A DNA stretch of 64,000 nt from Geodermatophilus dictyosporus (GCF_900115505.1 NZ_FOWQ01000003.1:124001-188000); one strand, 5' to 3'. Shown: positions 34,407-42,946, counted from the stretch's first letter. Notes: generated from the letters alone by a model not told the origin. Program-made: numbers and translations.

Positions 34407-34970
34407 GTGAGCGTCCACTCCACTCCCCGCACCACCCACTGGGACCCTCCTCCGGGCGAAGGCGCCATCGAGGAGCTGCGGCTGCTCGCCGCAGGGACCG
34501 GTGGGACGGTGGTGCTCTTCGGTTGGTCCGGCGACGTCGTCCGGTGCCTCCTGCGGCACGACCCGCCACCCCGACCCCTGGCCATCCCCCTGCTCGACTG
34601 TGCAGCTCCCTCGTCCGGGATGGAGGCGCCGCTGCACGTCCTCCTGGCCTGGCTCCCGTCCGACGTGCTGGAGCGCCGCCTGGCCGGACTGGAGCACGTG
34701 CCGTCGATGCGGAACCGGCTGCTCCTGGCGCTGCAGCTCGCTCGGGTCCGTGCGGCCGGCTGCGACGTCGTCACCGGCGGCGTGCACGGTGAGGTCACGT
34801 CGATCGCCGTGCCCGTCCGCGACGGGGACGGCGAGGTCGACGCCGCGCTGGCGCTCCTGGCGCCCTCCGTCTACCTCGAGGACCTCGACCGGGGGGTCGT
34901 CGCGGCCGACCTGGGTCGCGTGGCGGCTCACCTGTACGACCTGCCCGTCAGGCTCCCCTCGCCCGTGTGA
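34407..34970 (+). CDS. IclR effector-domain-like protein without DNA-binding domain
   Basis: The 187-residue protein has no helix-turn-helix. Its C-terminal half reads GGVHGEVTSIAVPVRDGDGEVDAALAL, then a final helix DLGRVAAHLYDLPV, which resembles the end of the IclR ligand-binding (GAF-like) domain. The middle contains LLLALQLARVRAAGCDVV, similar to the helix before that strand. It may be a stand-alone sensor or a degraded regulator. The GTG at 34407 was chosen as the start by its position; a possible -10 (TACCGT, about 34366) lies 35 bases before it. Alternatively it is an unrelated GAF-fold protein. Confidence 0.58.
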   Translation: MSVHSTPRTTHWDPPPGEGAIEELRLLAAGTGGTVVLFGWSGDVVRCLLRHDPPPRPLAIPLLDCAAPSSGMEAPLHVLLAWLPSDVLERRLAGLEHVPSMRNRLLLALQLARVRAAGCDVVTGGVHGEVTSIAVPVRDGDGEVDAALALLAPSVYLEDLDRGVVAADLGRVAAHLYDLPVRLPSPV

Positions 34971-35063
34971 CCGGCACGTGCCCCACGGTGCGCCGACCCC
35001 GCACCACGGGCGCCGTGGGGGCCGGCCGGGTGCCGGGACCGGAGGTGTCGTGGCGGCCCGCGG

Positions 35064-35597
35064 TCACGGCCGTGTCGTCGGCGGGGGCAGCAGGCCGTCC
35101 TCGATCGCCCGCACGTAGAGGTCGCGACGGGTCGGTGCCGGCCGACCCACCTGCTCGTACTTGAGGCGGATCCGCCGCAGGTGCGTCTTCAGCGTCTCGG
35201 GCTCCATGCCGAGCGTCCGGGCGACGGCGGACTGGACCTCGTTGGTGGACACGTAGGCCACCAGCACCTCCCGCTGCCGGGGCGCGAGCTCCGGGCGGGC
35301 CGCTGCCGGGGGCCCGCCGGTGCGGTCCAGCGCGGCGGCGACGTCCTCGCCCGGCGCGAGGACGACGACCCGGCAGCCGCGCTCGCGGAGCCGGGCCGCG
35401 TGCCCCGCCGGTGGGGGCGCGTCGCAGAGGCAGACGTCGGCGCGGGTGTCGAGCACGGCCAGCCACTCCGCGGCATCCGCCCAGGCCACCGGGTGCACGC
35501 CCGGCCGGCCCTCGAGGGCCGCGAGCACCTCGGCGCGCCGGCCGGGGGAGGCGGCGACGACCGCGACCCGTCGCGGAGCGTCGTCCCCCGGTGACAC
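35064..35597 (-). CDS. LuxR-type response-regulator-like transcription factor
   Basis: The 177-residue protein has a short receiver-like N-terminus (RVAVVAASPGRRAEVLAALEG, then ADVCLCDAPPPAG, where Asp is kept but the receiver is shorter than the usual 120 residues). Its C-terminal helix-turn-helix reads LAPRQREVLVAYVSTNEVQ, then AVARTLGMEPETLKTHLRRI. Lacking a standard phosphorylation pocket, it is probably an atypical or phosphorylation-independent regulator. No partner kinase is adjacent. It is divergent from a gene of unknown function with 73 bases between them. The HTH call is firm and the signal is unknown. Confidence 0.82.
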   Translation of the reverse strand: MSPGDDAPRRVAVVAASPGRRAEVLAALEGRPGVHPVAWADAAEWLAVLDTRADVCLCDAPPPAGHAARLRERGCRVVVLAPGEDVAAALDRTGGPPAAARPELAPRQREVLVAYVSTNEVQSAVARTLGMEPETLKTHLRRIRLKYEQVGRPAPTRRDLYVRAIEDGLLPPPTTRP

Positions 35598-35670
35598 GGC
35601 ACACCCCCTCCCACCTGCGGGTACGGTCCCACCCACCGCGCAGCGCCGCAGGTCGGACGGGGAGGCAGGC

Positions 35671-36240
35671 GTGACGGAGGCCGGCCCTGCCCACCGCACG
35701 GTGGCGCTGCACGAGTTCCACGTGGTGGGTCCCACGGGCCTGCCGGTCCGGCACCGCACCGTCCAGGTGGTGCGCGCCCTGCGGCCGGGCGTCGCGTCGT
35801 ACACGTTCCGCTTCGACCGGCGGGAGGCGTCGGTGCGGGTGCTCCGCGGGGCGATGGCGGGCGAGCCACGGCCCGACGTCGCGGGGTTCACCGCGGTGGA
35901 GTTGCGCTTCCCCCGCCCGCTCGCCGTGGGGGAGACCGCGTCGCTGGAGTACGAGACGGAGTTCGCCTGGCGGTCGGTGCCCCCGCCGCAGGTGCGCCGG
36001 GCGGCCCGGCAGAAGGTGGAGCGGCTGGAGATGCGGGTCGCCTTCACCCCCGGGCGGCTGCCGGCCGAGGTGCTGTGGGCGGTGTGGGACGGCTACGAGC
36101 CCGGCGCCCGTCTGCGGGCCGCCGAGCGGGTGGACCTCGACGACGAGCACTCGGCGCACCGCTTCACCGACGAGATCGAGGGCGTCACGGTCGGCTTCGC
36201 CTGGCGGTGGCCGCCGGGGCAGGAGCCCCGAGTGGCCTGA
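35671..36240 (+). CDS. protein of unknown function, beta-rich
   Basis: The 189-residue protein begins at a GTG with a GGGGAGG ribosome site. It is soluble and beta-rich, with VALHEFHVVGPTGLPVRHRTVQVV, FRFDRREASVRVL, VELRFPRPLAVGETASLEYETEF and a C-terminal VTVGFAWRWPP. The last parts resemble the exposed face of an immunoglobulin-like or jelly-roll fold. No family is recognised. The divergent LuxR-type gene 73 bases away could regulate it, but this is inference. Confidence 0.72.
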   Translation: MTEAGPAHRTVALHEFHVVGPTGLPVRHRTVQVVRALRPGVASYTFRFDRREASVRVLRGAMAGEPRPDVAGFTAVELRFPRPLAVGETASLEYETEFAWRSVPPPQVRRAARQKVERLEMRVAFTPGRLPAEVLWAVWDGYEPGARLRAAERVDLDDEHSAHRFTDEIEGVTVGFAWRWPPGQEPRVA

Positions 36241-36424
36241 GCGACCGCGGGACGGCGACTGAACCGGATCCGCACCGGCCGCGTATCCAGACGTGAGGGC
36301 GGTGCGCGCGGACCACGGGGCTGCGCGTACCGCCCTCGGTGCGTCGGGTGCGGTTCCTGATCACGTTCCGCAGCCTCGTGGTGGCAAGATGCCGCCACGG
36401 GGGCCGGGAACGGCTGGGGGAGAC

Positions 36425-36598
36425 GTGCCGTGGTGGGGGTGGGTGCTCGTCACCTGGCCGGTGGTCGCGGTCGGGGTGGCGGTGGTCGTCGGCCGGGCGA
36501 TCCGGGTGGCCGAGCGCCGTGACCTGGGTGCCGACCGGCCGGACGAGGTCCCGCCGTCCGACGGGTCCACCACCGGGGGTCAGCGGACGCCGCGGTAG
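36425..36598 (+). CDS. 57-residue single-pass membrane protein
   Basis: A GTG start follows a GGGGGAG ribosome site 4 bases away. One hydrophobic helix (WGWVLVTWPVVAVGVAVVVG) is followed by RAIRVAERRD and a polar tail. The layout (Trp-rich helix, then Gly-Arg-Ala-x-Arg-x-Ala-Asp/Glu-Arg) is shared with the N-terminus of the larger membrane protein at 46004-46912. It ends in TAG and overlaps the convergent GGDEF-like gene by 19 bases. The function is unknown. Confidence 0.6.
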   Translation: MPWWGWVLVTWPVVAVGVAVVVGRAIRVAERRDLGADRPDEVPPSDGSTTGGQRTPR

Positions 36599-37074
36599 CG
36601 GATGACGCTCCCTGCACCGGCCGCGCGGGCCGTGGTCAGGCACAGCGTGGCGCGGCGCAGCACCTCGCGCGCCGTGAGCCCCTCCTCGAGGACGGCGATG
36701 CCCACGCCGGCGCCCAGCCCCGGCCGGCCGAGCGCGGCCACCCCGGCGGCGAGCCGGACGGCGACGGCGTCGGCGTCGGCCGGGTCGCCCGCGAGCAGGA
36801 CGGCGAACTCCGCGGGGCCGGAGCGGCCGATCCAGTCGTCCCCGCGCAGCGAGGCGGCCACCAGGCGGGTCGTGGCGTCCAGGGCGGGGGCCGGCGTGGG
36901 CCAGGTGTCGTCGCGGCGCAGCAGGCCCAGCTCCAGCAGGGCGGCCGGACGCCGGCCGGCGGTGGACAGGCGGGCGTCGAGCTCGGCCAGGACCCCGGTC
37001 GGGCCGGGCAGCAGCGTGGCACACCCGTCGAGGGCGGCTAGGTCGAGGACAACAGGGTCGTGCGCAATGGTCAT
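36580..37074 (-). CDS. degenerate GGDEF-domain protein
   Basis: The 164-residue protein matches the second half of a diguanylate cyclase fold: ATTRLVAASLRGDDWIGRSGPAEFAVLLAGD, with the GGDEF signature changed to SGPAEF, then ADAVAVRLAAGVAAL, GAGVGIAVLEEG and REVLRRATLCLTTARAAG. Losing the two Gly and the first Asp means it cannot be an ordinary cyclase. It may bind nucleotide or partner protein. It lies 98 bases downstream of the GH26/BcsA-PilZ pair on the same strand, so a regulatory link to c-di-GMP control of that synthase is possible. Confidence 0.75.
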   Translation of the reverse strand: MTIAHDPVVLDLAALDGCATLLPGPTGVLAELDARLSTAGRRPAALLELGLLRRDDTWPTPAPALDATTRLVAASLRGDDWIGRSGPAEFAVLLAGDPADADAVAVRLAAGVAALGRPGLGAGVGIAVLEEGLTAREVLRRATLCLTTARAAGAGSVIRYRGVR

Positions 37075-37172
37075 GGGGAGGGCATCGGCGGGACCGGACC
37101 GGCCGGAGAGCCGGGACGGGCCGGCCCCACCCCGAGGGGTGAGACCGGCCCGTCGTCGTGCGGAGGCGGTGC

Positions 37173-38330
37173 TCAGTCGCAGGAGGGGACCGCGTCGGCC
37201 CAGCGCCCCCACGCCGGCAGGTCGGCGCGGTAGGCCGCCCGCGTGTCGGCGCCGGAGGCCGCCGTCCAGTCCACGCGGCCGCCGATCTCGGGCTCGTCCT
37301 TGTCCCACTCGAACCAGTTGACCATCGCCAGCCGCGGCAGCCGCTGCGTCAGCCCGGGGTCGTGGACCTGCCGCCACCACGTCTGCTTGACCGCGAGCTC
37401 GTCGGCGCCGCCGCTGCCAGGCGCGTGGAGCGCGGCGGTCTCCGGCACGGCCACCGGCTTGCCGTGCTGCACGCCGTAGGTGCCGTGGAAGTCGGGCAGG
37501 CCACGGTCGTCGCCGGCCAGCCCGACGTACTCGCCGGTCAGCTGGGCGACGAACTTGCCGGGCTCGGGCACCTCGTTCTCGCCCCACGGGTGCGCCGAGC
37601 CCCAGTGGTAGAGCGACATCCCGACCCAGTCGACGGCGTCGTCGCCGGGCCAGTACGGGGCGTACGGGTCGTCGGCGGCGGTGACCGCGCCGTCCCCGTC
37701 GGTGTCCAGGACGGCGGCGTCCCCGCTGCCGGCCGCGGCCTCGTACCGGCCACCGGCGAAGGGGTACCCGCCGCCGTAGTTGGGCGCCCACATGGTCGCC
37801 GACCCCGGCGCGCCCGCGTGGACGGCGGCGGCGACGCGGCGGAAGGCGGCCACGTACCCGACCGGCTGCTGGCCCCACGCGTACCAGGAGCCGTTCATCT
37901 CGTGCGCGAACCGGACGACGACCGGGACGCCGCGGCGGTTGTAGCCGTCGAGCCGGGCGGCCAGGTCGGTGGCGGCGTCGTCGGTCACCGCGGCCAGGCC
38001 GTCGTGCGGCTCCAGGGTGAGCAGCAGCAGGCCGCCCTGGGCGACGAGCTGGTCGACCGCGCCGTCGAGGTTGCGGCCGTCGTCGGGTCCGAGCGGGAAG
38101 GCGGTGAAGCTGACCGCGACGGCGGGCGCGTGCCCCGCGGCCGCGGCGTACTCGGCCAGCGTCTCGTTGCCCCAGTCGAGGTTGGCGCCGAGGTAGACGC
38201 CGTCGTCGGGCACCACGGCCGCGGCCGGCGTCGGGTCGCAGGAAAGCGGCGGCGGCGCCTCCTGCGGGACGACGGCGCAGCCGGTCAGCACGGCCGCCGC
38301 GACGGCCAGCAGGGGCAGCCGGCGGGTCAC
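37173..38330 (-). CDS. GH26-type glycoside hydrolase lipoprotein
   Basis: The 385-residue protein has a lipoprotein signal (LPLLAVAAAVLTGCAVV; lipid on Cys at about residue 17). The mature enzyme shows the GH26 motifs RFAHEMNGSWYAWG (acid/base Glu) and VAVPETAAL (nucleophile Glu), plus the aromatic loop VNWFEWDKDE. GH26 enzymes cleave beta-mannan or mixed-linked beta-glucans. An insert with LDTDGDGAVTAADDPYAP, dockerin-like or EF-hand-like, sits at about residue 190. The GTG at 38330 overlaps the stop of the BcsA-like synthase by 4 bases, so it probably trims or releases the polymer that enzyme makes. Confidence 0.86.
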   Translation of the reverse strand: MTRRLPLLAVAAAVLTGCAVVPQEAPPPLSCDPTPAAAVVPDDGVYLGANLDWGNETLAEYAAAAGHAPAVAVSFTAFPLGPDDGRNLDGAVDQLVAQGGLLLLTLEPHDGLAAVTDDAATDLAARLDGYNRRGVPVVVRFAHEMNGSWYAWGQQPVGYVAAFRRVAAAVHAGAPGSATMWAPNYGGGYPFAGGRYEAAAGSGDAAVLDTDGDGAVTAADDPYAPYWPGDDAVDWVGMSLYHWGSAHPWGENEVPEPGKFVAQLTGEYVGLAGDDRGLPDFHGTYGVQHGKPVAVPETAALHAPGSGGADELAVKQTWWRQVHDPGLTQRLPRLAMVNWFEWDKDEPEIGGRVDWTAASGADTRAAYRADLPAWGRWADAVPSCD

Positions 38331-40321
38331 GCCGGCGCCAGGGTGGACGGGGCCCACTGCTGCTCCTCCCGGGCCGTGCCCCACCTCAGGGCGCCGACCC
38401 CCATGGCCGTCGTCGCGATGGCCGCGAGTGCCGGCCAGTCACGCCCGACGAACTCCAGCCGGTGGTGGGTGCCCTGCCGGGAGCGGACGACCACCGGGGT
38501 GATGACCGGGCGCCTGCGGTCGGGGACCCACATCGCCAGCCAGGTCTCGGTCCCGACCGGCAGGACGGCCGACCCCTCCGGCAGCCGCGCCCGCGCACCG
38601 CCCAGGGACACGTCGACGACGGTGCCCGGCAGGCCGTCGAGCAGCGCCAGGACGGCGACGTCGAAGCGGTGCCCCTCGCGGCGCTCGGTGCCGTAGCTGT
38701 CGTCGCGGATGCGCACGACCGCGGCGGCCACGAGACCGGCGGTGACACCCAGCCAGAGCACCGGCACCACCGCGGTGCCGGTGAGGACGTAGCGGGTGGG
38801 CGTCAGCCCGGCCAGCGACAGCCCGGCGTAGACCATGCCGCCGACCAGCACCGCCAGCAGCACGACGAGCACGGCGGGGACCCGCGCCCGGGCGCGGGCG
38901 TCGCCGGTGCGGCCCTTGGCGGTCACCGCGAACGTGCCGGTGCCGCGCCGGACCAGCGACAGCGTCGCGGCCAGGTTCGACGGCAGCCGGACGACGTCGA
39001 ACAGCAGCGACCAGTGCAGCCGCGCGAACCCGCGGCCGAGCAGGGTGGTGGCCACCTGCTGCAGCAGGAAGCTGCTGCCGGCCAGGCCGAGGAACAACCA
39101 CGGTGGGGCGTCGACCGGGAACAGGCCGGTGACCACCACGGCGACCGGCAGCACGGCGAGCCCCAGGGTGCGCCAGGAGTCGAACCAGGCCGACAGCGAG
39201 TACAGGTAGCTCAGCCGCTGGGCGAGGGTGAGCCCGCGGCCGAGGACCGGGTTGTCCGCCCGCAGCCTGACCACCTGCATCGCACCGCGGCCCCAGCGCC
39301 GGCGCTGGGCGTAGAAGGCGTCGGGGGTGCCCGCGGCCAGGCCGCTGGCCAGCACCTCGTTGTGGTACGCGGTGCGCCAGCCGGCGCGGTGCAGCCGCAC
39401 CGTGGTGTGGAAGTCCTCGGTGAGGGTCTCGGTGGCCACGCCGCCGACCGAGCGCAGCGCCTCGACCCGCAGCAGGGCGTTGGTGCCGCACCAGAAGGCC
39501 GCGCCGGCGTTGTGCTTGCCGGCCTGGATGACCCGGTAGAACAGCGACTCCTCGTGCAGCGCCGTGCCGTGCCGGAAGTGCTCGAAGGACTCGACGTTGT
39601 AGAAGTCCTGCGGCGTCTGCACCAGCGCCAGCCGCGGGTCGGTGAAGTACGGCTTGGTGCGGGTGAGGAAGTCCGGCTCGGGCACGTGGTCGGCGTCGAA
39701 CACCGCGACCAGGTCGGTGGTGACGTGGGCGAGGGCGGCGTTGAGGTTGCCGGCCTTGGCGTGGTCGTGCACCGGGCGGGTGACGTACCGCGCGCCGAGG
39801 GCCAGGCACATGTCGGCCACCTCGGGCCGGTCGCTGTCGTCGAGCACCCACGTCTCGTGCGGCCCGTCCATGGCCAGGACGGCGGCCACGGTGGGCAGCA
39901 GCACCTCGAGCGGCTCGTTGTACGTGGCGACGAGCACGGTCACGGTGGGGTCGGGGTCCTCCGCGCGGCCGGGGCGGGTGCGCGCGGGCGAGACGTCCCA
40001 GGTGGTGACGACGAAGAGCACGAGCGCGACGAAGCCGTGCAGCTCGAGCAGCAGGAACGGGACGCCGATCCACAGCGCGCGGCCCTCGGGCATCGTCCAG
40101 CCGACGCGCCAGAGGAGGTAGACGGCGGTCGAGAGGACCGCGGCGACGCCGAGGACGTGCAGCACCCGCCGGCGGGCCGGGCTCTCGGGCTCCGGCAGCC
40201 CACCACCGGGGCGGGGCCGTCGGCGCGCGGCGGGCGCGCCGACGTCGGCTGGGCGGAGGTCCACGCCCGGGGCATCGGCCCGCCGGGCGGGCTGCTGCAG
40301 ACGCCGGGGGAGGCCGCTCAC
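38327..40321 (-). CDS. BcsA-like processive glycosyltransferase with PilZ domain
   Basis: The 664-residue GT2 membrane synthase has the processive signature: VLVATYNEPLEVLLP, VLDDSDRPE, VFDADHVPEPDF (DxD), TLTEDFHTT (TED) and QRRRWGRGAMQ (QxxRW). Hydrophobic helices flank this core. The C-terminal domain at about residues 540-620 is PilZ-like: RREGHRFDVAVL contains the RxxxR c-di-GMP motif and DVSLGGARA the DxSxxG motif. It should polymerise a beta-glucan or mannan across the membrane when c-di-GMP binds. The start is GTG 40321, though the Pro/Arg-rich first 50 residues make it uncertain. It is coupled to the GH26 lipoprotein. Confidence 0.88.
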   Translation of the reverse strand: MSGLPRRLQQPARRADAPGVDLRPADVGAPAARRRPRPGGGLPEPESPARRRVLHVLGVAAVLSTAVYLLWRVGWTMPEGRALWIGVPFLLLELHGFVALVLFVVTTWDVSPARTRPGRAEDPDPTVTVLVATYNEPLEVLLPTVAAVLAMDGPHETWVLDDSDRPEVADMCLALGARYVTRPVHDHAKAGNLNAALAHVTTDLVAVFDADHVPEPDFLTRTKPYFTDPRLALVQTPQDFYNVESFEHFRHGTALHEESLFYRVIQAGKHNAGAAFWCGTNALLRVEALRSVGGVATETLTEDFHTTVRLHRAGWRTAYHNEVLASGLAAGTPDAFYAQRRRWGRGAMQVVRLRADNPVLGRGLTLAQRLSYLYSLSAWFDSWRTLGLAVLPVAVVVTGLFPVDAPPWLFLGLAGSSFLLQQVATTLLGRGFARLHWSLLFDVVRLPSNLAATLSLVRRGTGTFAVTAKGRTGDARARARVPAVLVVLLAVLVGGMVYAGLSLAGLTPTRYVLTGTAVVPVLWLGVTAGLVAAAVVRIRDDSYGTERREGHRFDVAVLALLDGLPGTVVDVSLGGARARLPEGSAVLPVGTETWLAMWVPDRRRPVITPVVVRSRQGTHHRLEFVGRDWPALAAIATTAMGVGALRWGTAREEQQWAPSTLAPA

Positions 40322-40363
40322 CCGATCGGGTCGCGCACCACCGGTCCCCGGCCGGCCGCGGCG

Positions 40364-40822
40364 TCAGACGGTCGTGGGTGAGGGCGGCGAGGGCGGCCCG
40401 ACCCAGCGCAGGTACACCGGCGTGACGCTGTAGCGCACGGTGCCCACCGAGACGGTGGCGACGTCGGTGCAGGTCAGCGTGGTGCCGGTGCGGGTGGGCT
40501 GGGTGACGCCCGGGACGCCGTCGGTCGTGGTGCCGGCGCAGCTGCCGTTGGAGACCAGTCCGGCCCCGAGCAGGCTGCTCTCGCGCACGACCTGCCAGCC
40601 GGTGATCGGCGTGGGGAACGGGTCGGGCACCGGCCAGCTGACGGTGAAGGTCCGTGAGGTGAGCGGCCCGCTGCCGGTGACGGTGGGGGCCACCGACGCG
40701 ACCAGCGCGGTGGCCCCGGCCGCGCCCGTGCCGCGGGCGGTCGCCGTCCACGCCGCGTCGGCCCGCACCGGGGCGCCGAGCAGCGCGACGGCGAGCAGCA
40801 GGCAGCACAGGGCGCGGGCCAC
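40364..40822 (-). CDS. small exported protein
   Basis: The 152-residue protein has a signal peptide (ALCCLLLAVALLGAPVRADAAW) and a beta-rich body with SRTFTVSWPVPDPFPTPITGWQVVR, an Fn3-like look, and two cysteines (SCAG and LTCTD) that could form a disulfide. It starts at GTG 40822 and lies 42 bases upstream of the BcsA-like gene and 22 bases downstream of another exported protein, all on one strand. It may be a matrix or appendage component. No family is recognised. Confidence 0.68.
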   Translation of the reverse strand: MARALCCLLLAVALLGAPVRADAAWTATARGTGAAGATALVASVAPTVTGSGPLTSRTFTVSWPVPDPFPTPITGWQVVRESSLLGAGLVSNGSCAGTTTDGVPGVTQPTRTGTTLTCTDVATVSVGTVRYSVTPVYLRWVGPPSPPSPTTV

Positions 40823-40844
40823 GGCGTGCGGGTCCGGCCCGTGC

Positions 40845-41351
40845 TCAGGCGAGCGTGCCGGAGAGCGTCAGGACGACGCTGAAGGAGGCGCCCTGGCAGC
40901 CGTCCTCGGCGGTGGGCAGCATCTCCAGCGCGCCCGGGACGGTCACCTGCACGCCGCTGGCGCCCGCGGGCACCCGGACGGCGGGGGAGAGGGGCACGGA
41001 GGGCTGCGCCGGGACGACGGTGCCCGACGCGCAGGTCCGCCCCGACAGCGGCGTCGCGGTGACCGTGCCCAGCGTGGCGGTCGTGAGGTCGACGGCGAAG
41101 GCGTTCGGGTTGCTCACCGTGGCCACGACCGTGCCGGTGGTCGCGGCGCCGTACCCGCCCGACGGCTTCGGGTAGAGGGTGCCCGCCGGGACGCCGGGCG
41201 AGACGACCAGGTCCGAGACCGTGGCGGCCCGGGCGGCGCCGCTGCCGGTCCCGCTGGCGAGCCAGGTGGCGGTGGCCACGCCGGAGCCCAGGAGGACGGC
41301 GGTGCCCAGCAGGACGACGCCGACCCGCCGACGACGCGTGCTGCCCACCAT
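40845..41351 (-). CDS. exported protein with SipW/TasA-like N-terminus
   Basis: The 168-residue protein starts at an ATG with a GGAGG ribosome site. The N-terminus (basic RRRRVG, then VVLLGTAVLLGSGVATATWLASG) resembles the signal region of SipW-dependent TasA/camelysin-type fibre proteins, though the match is modest. The mature part is beta-rich with VVATVSNPNAFAVDLTTATLG and two cysteines (TCAS and GCQG). It is probably a surface or fibre protein of the biofilm matrix, in one transcription unit with the next exported protein and the BcsA-like synthase. No signal peptidase gene is adjacent. Confidence 0.65.
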   Translation of the reverse strand: MVGSTRRRRVGVVLLGTAVLLGSGVATATWLASGTGSGAARAATVSDLVVSPGVPAGTLYPKPSGGYGAATTGTVVATVSNPNAFAVDLTTATLGTVTATPLSGRTCASGTVVPAQPSVPLSPAVRVPAGASGVQVTVPGALEMLPTAEDGCQGASFSVVLTLSGTLA

Positions 41352-41522
41352 GGCCCGCCTCCGGTGTCCTGCGTCGCGCGCCGGGCGGTGCCCGGTCCTG
41401 TCGTGCACGATCTACGGCCGCACGACCCCGGAACTCAAGTCCGGCCGGACGCCGTCCGGGCCGGTCCGACCCGATCGGGTCGTCCTCGGCCCCGGCACCC
41501 GGCCCCGTCGCCCTCGTCCGGC

Positions 41523-41528
41523 TACCGT
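41523..41528 (+). promoter_or_regulatory. -10 box of a leaderless small membrane protein gene
   Basis: TACCGT is 7 bases before a GTG at 41536. This supports 41536 as the start rather than the GTG at 41530. Confidence 0.4.
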
Positions 41529-41535
41529 CGTGCTG

Positions 41536-41781
41536 GTGTTCCGCGTGCTCTGCGCTGCCGTGGCGAGCGCGGTCCTGTCCGGGTTCGCCTTCCTGCTGGT
41601 GACCGGCCAGTACACCAACGACGGCCCCGTCGTCCTGCACCTGTCGGCCACGCACGGCCTGCACCTGGGCGACCTGTTCGTCGTCACTGGCTGGGCCGTG
41701 GCCATGGCGATGCTGGCGGTCCTGGCGTGGCCGCACCGGCGTCCGGTCAGCCGAGCAGGCCGGCCCGGGCCTTGGCGGTGA
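41536..41781 (+). CDS. small membrane protein, two TM segments
   Basis: The 81-residue protein has LCAAVASAVLSGFAFLLVTG and LGDLFVVTGWAVAMAMLAVLAW as membrane helices, with GQYTNDGPVVLHLSATHGLHL between them, a loop resembling that of other short actinobacterial membrane proteins. The GTG at 41536 follows a -10 box; GTG 41530 is possible. It overlaps the convergent GH3 gene by 35 bases. The function is unknown. Confidence 0.6.
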   Translation: MFRVLCAAVASAVLSGFAFLLVTGQYTNDGPVVLHLSATHGLHLGDLFVVTGWAVAMAMLAVLAWPHRRPVSRAGRPGPWR

Positions 41782-42946
41782 GCGCCGTGCGCACGGCGGC
41801 GTCGACGGTGGCGGCGAACGCCGGGTCGGCCTCGGCGCGGGCCAGGACGGCGCCGAGCATCTCCGGGTAGACGTCGGGGTCCACGGTGAGCACCAGCGTG
41901 CCGCCGGCCTCGAGGAAGCGGGTGGCGCGCTCGCCGGGCGGGATGTCCTGGACGGCGACCGCGGCGCCGACGTCGTCGGTGATCACCGGGCCGTCGAAAC
42001 CGAGCCGCCCGCGGAGCACGTCGGTGATCACGACCCGGCTGAAGGTCGCCGGCGCCGACGGGTCGATGGCCGGGTAGGTGGCCGACGACAGCATCACGAA
42101 CGGCTCGGCGGGGGAGGCGGCCAGCTCGCCGAAGACGGCCACCTGCTCGCTGTCGGCGGTGGTGACCGGGTCGGTGACCCCGGCGGCCTCGTCGGTGTTC
42201 TCGTCGACCAGCCCGAGCCCGGGGAAGTGCTTGAGCGTCGAGGTGACGCCGTGGGCGGCCAGCCCGTCGACCACGGTCCCGACGTCGGCCGCGACGTCGG
42301 CGGCGGTGCTGCCGTACTGGCGGCCGAAGGCGCCGATCGGGTCGTTGTCGGCCTCCGTGCCGGCCGGGACGACGTCGGCCACGGGTGCGAGGTCCAGGGT
42401 GACGCCGGCCGCGGCGAGCGAGGCGCCGAGGCCGTCGGCCAGCGCGGCGAGCTCGTCCGGCGGCAGCTGCCCCTGTTCGGCGGCCGCCGGCAGGAGCTCG
42501 AAGCCGGGGCCGCGCAGGGCCTGCACCTGGCCGCCCTCCTGGTCGGCGGCCACCCACGGCCGGGGGCCGGGCGCGGTGTCGACCCAGCGGCCGGTCACCG
42601 CGGCGAGGTCCTCGGCCGTGGCCTGCGACCGGCCGGCGAGGAAGACGCCCCCGACGCCGTCCTCGACGAGCGCGTCGCCGGCGTCGAGGCCGGCCAGCGG
42701 AACGCCGACGACGAACAGCTGCGCCACCCGCGCGCGGCGGTCGAGGGCGGCGAGCGCCGCGTCGACCTGCGCGTCGAGCGCGTCGGCGGGGGCCGGGCCG
42801 GACGTGGGAGCGGTCGTCGTGGCGGCGGTGCCGGTGGCCGAGGTGCTCGCCGCGGTCGACGAGGAGGTGTCGCCGGAGCAGGCGGTGAGGAGGCAGATCA
42901 GCGCGCAGAGGGCCGGCAGGGACCGGGCGGGCGCGGGCGGGCGCAT
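41747..42946 (-). CDS. GH3 family beta-N-acetylhexosaminidase-like lipoprotein
   Basis: The 399-residue protein has a lipobox (LCALICLLTACSG) and then a Ser/Thr/Ala linker. The GH3 barrel shows VAADQEGGQVQAL, STLKHFPGLGLV (the KHFPG motif, with the usual following His replaced by Leu), and VVITDDVGAAVA, in which the Asp is the nucleophile. NagZ-type enzymes use an Asp-His pair near KHFPG, and that loop here is VDENTDEA, without it, as in many actinobacterial lipoproteins. It probably acts on cell-wall or exopolysaccharide amino sugars outside the membrane. The start has a GAGGAG ribosome site. Confidence 0.86.
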   Translation of the reverse strand: MRPPAPARSLPALCALICLLTACSGDTSSSTAASTSATGTAATTTAPTSGPAPADALDAQVDAALAALDRRARVAQLFVVGVPLAGLDAGDALVEDGVGGVFLAGRSQATAEDLAAVTGRWVDTAPGPRPWVAADQEGGQVQALRGPGFELLPAAAEQGQLPPDELAALADGLGASLAAAGVTLDLAPVADVVPAGTEADNDPIGAFGRQYGSTAADVAADVGTVVDGLAAHGVTSTLKHFPGLGLVDENTDEAAGVTDPVTTADSEQVAVFGELAASPAEPFVMLSSATYPAIDPSAPATFSRVVITDVLRGRLGFDGPVITDDVGAAVAVQDIPPGERATRFLEAGGTLVLTVDPDVYPEMLGAVLARAEADPAFAATVDAAVRTALTAKARAGLLG

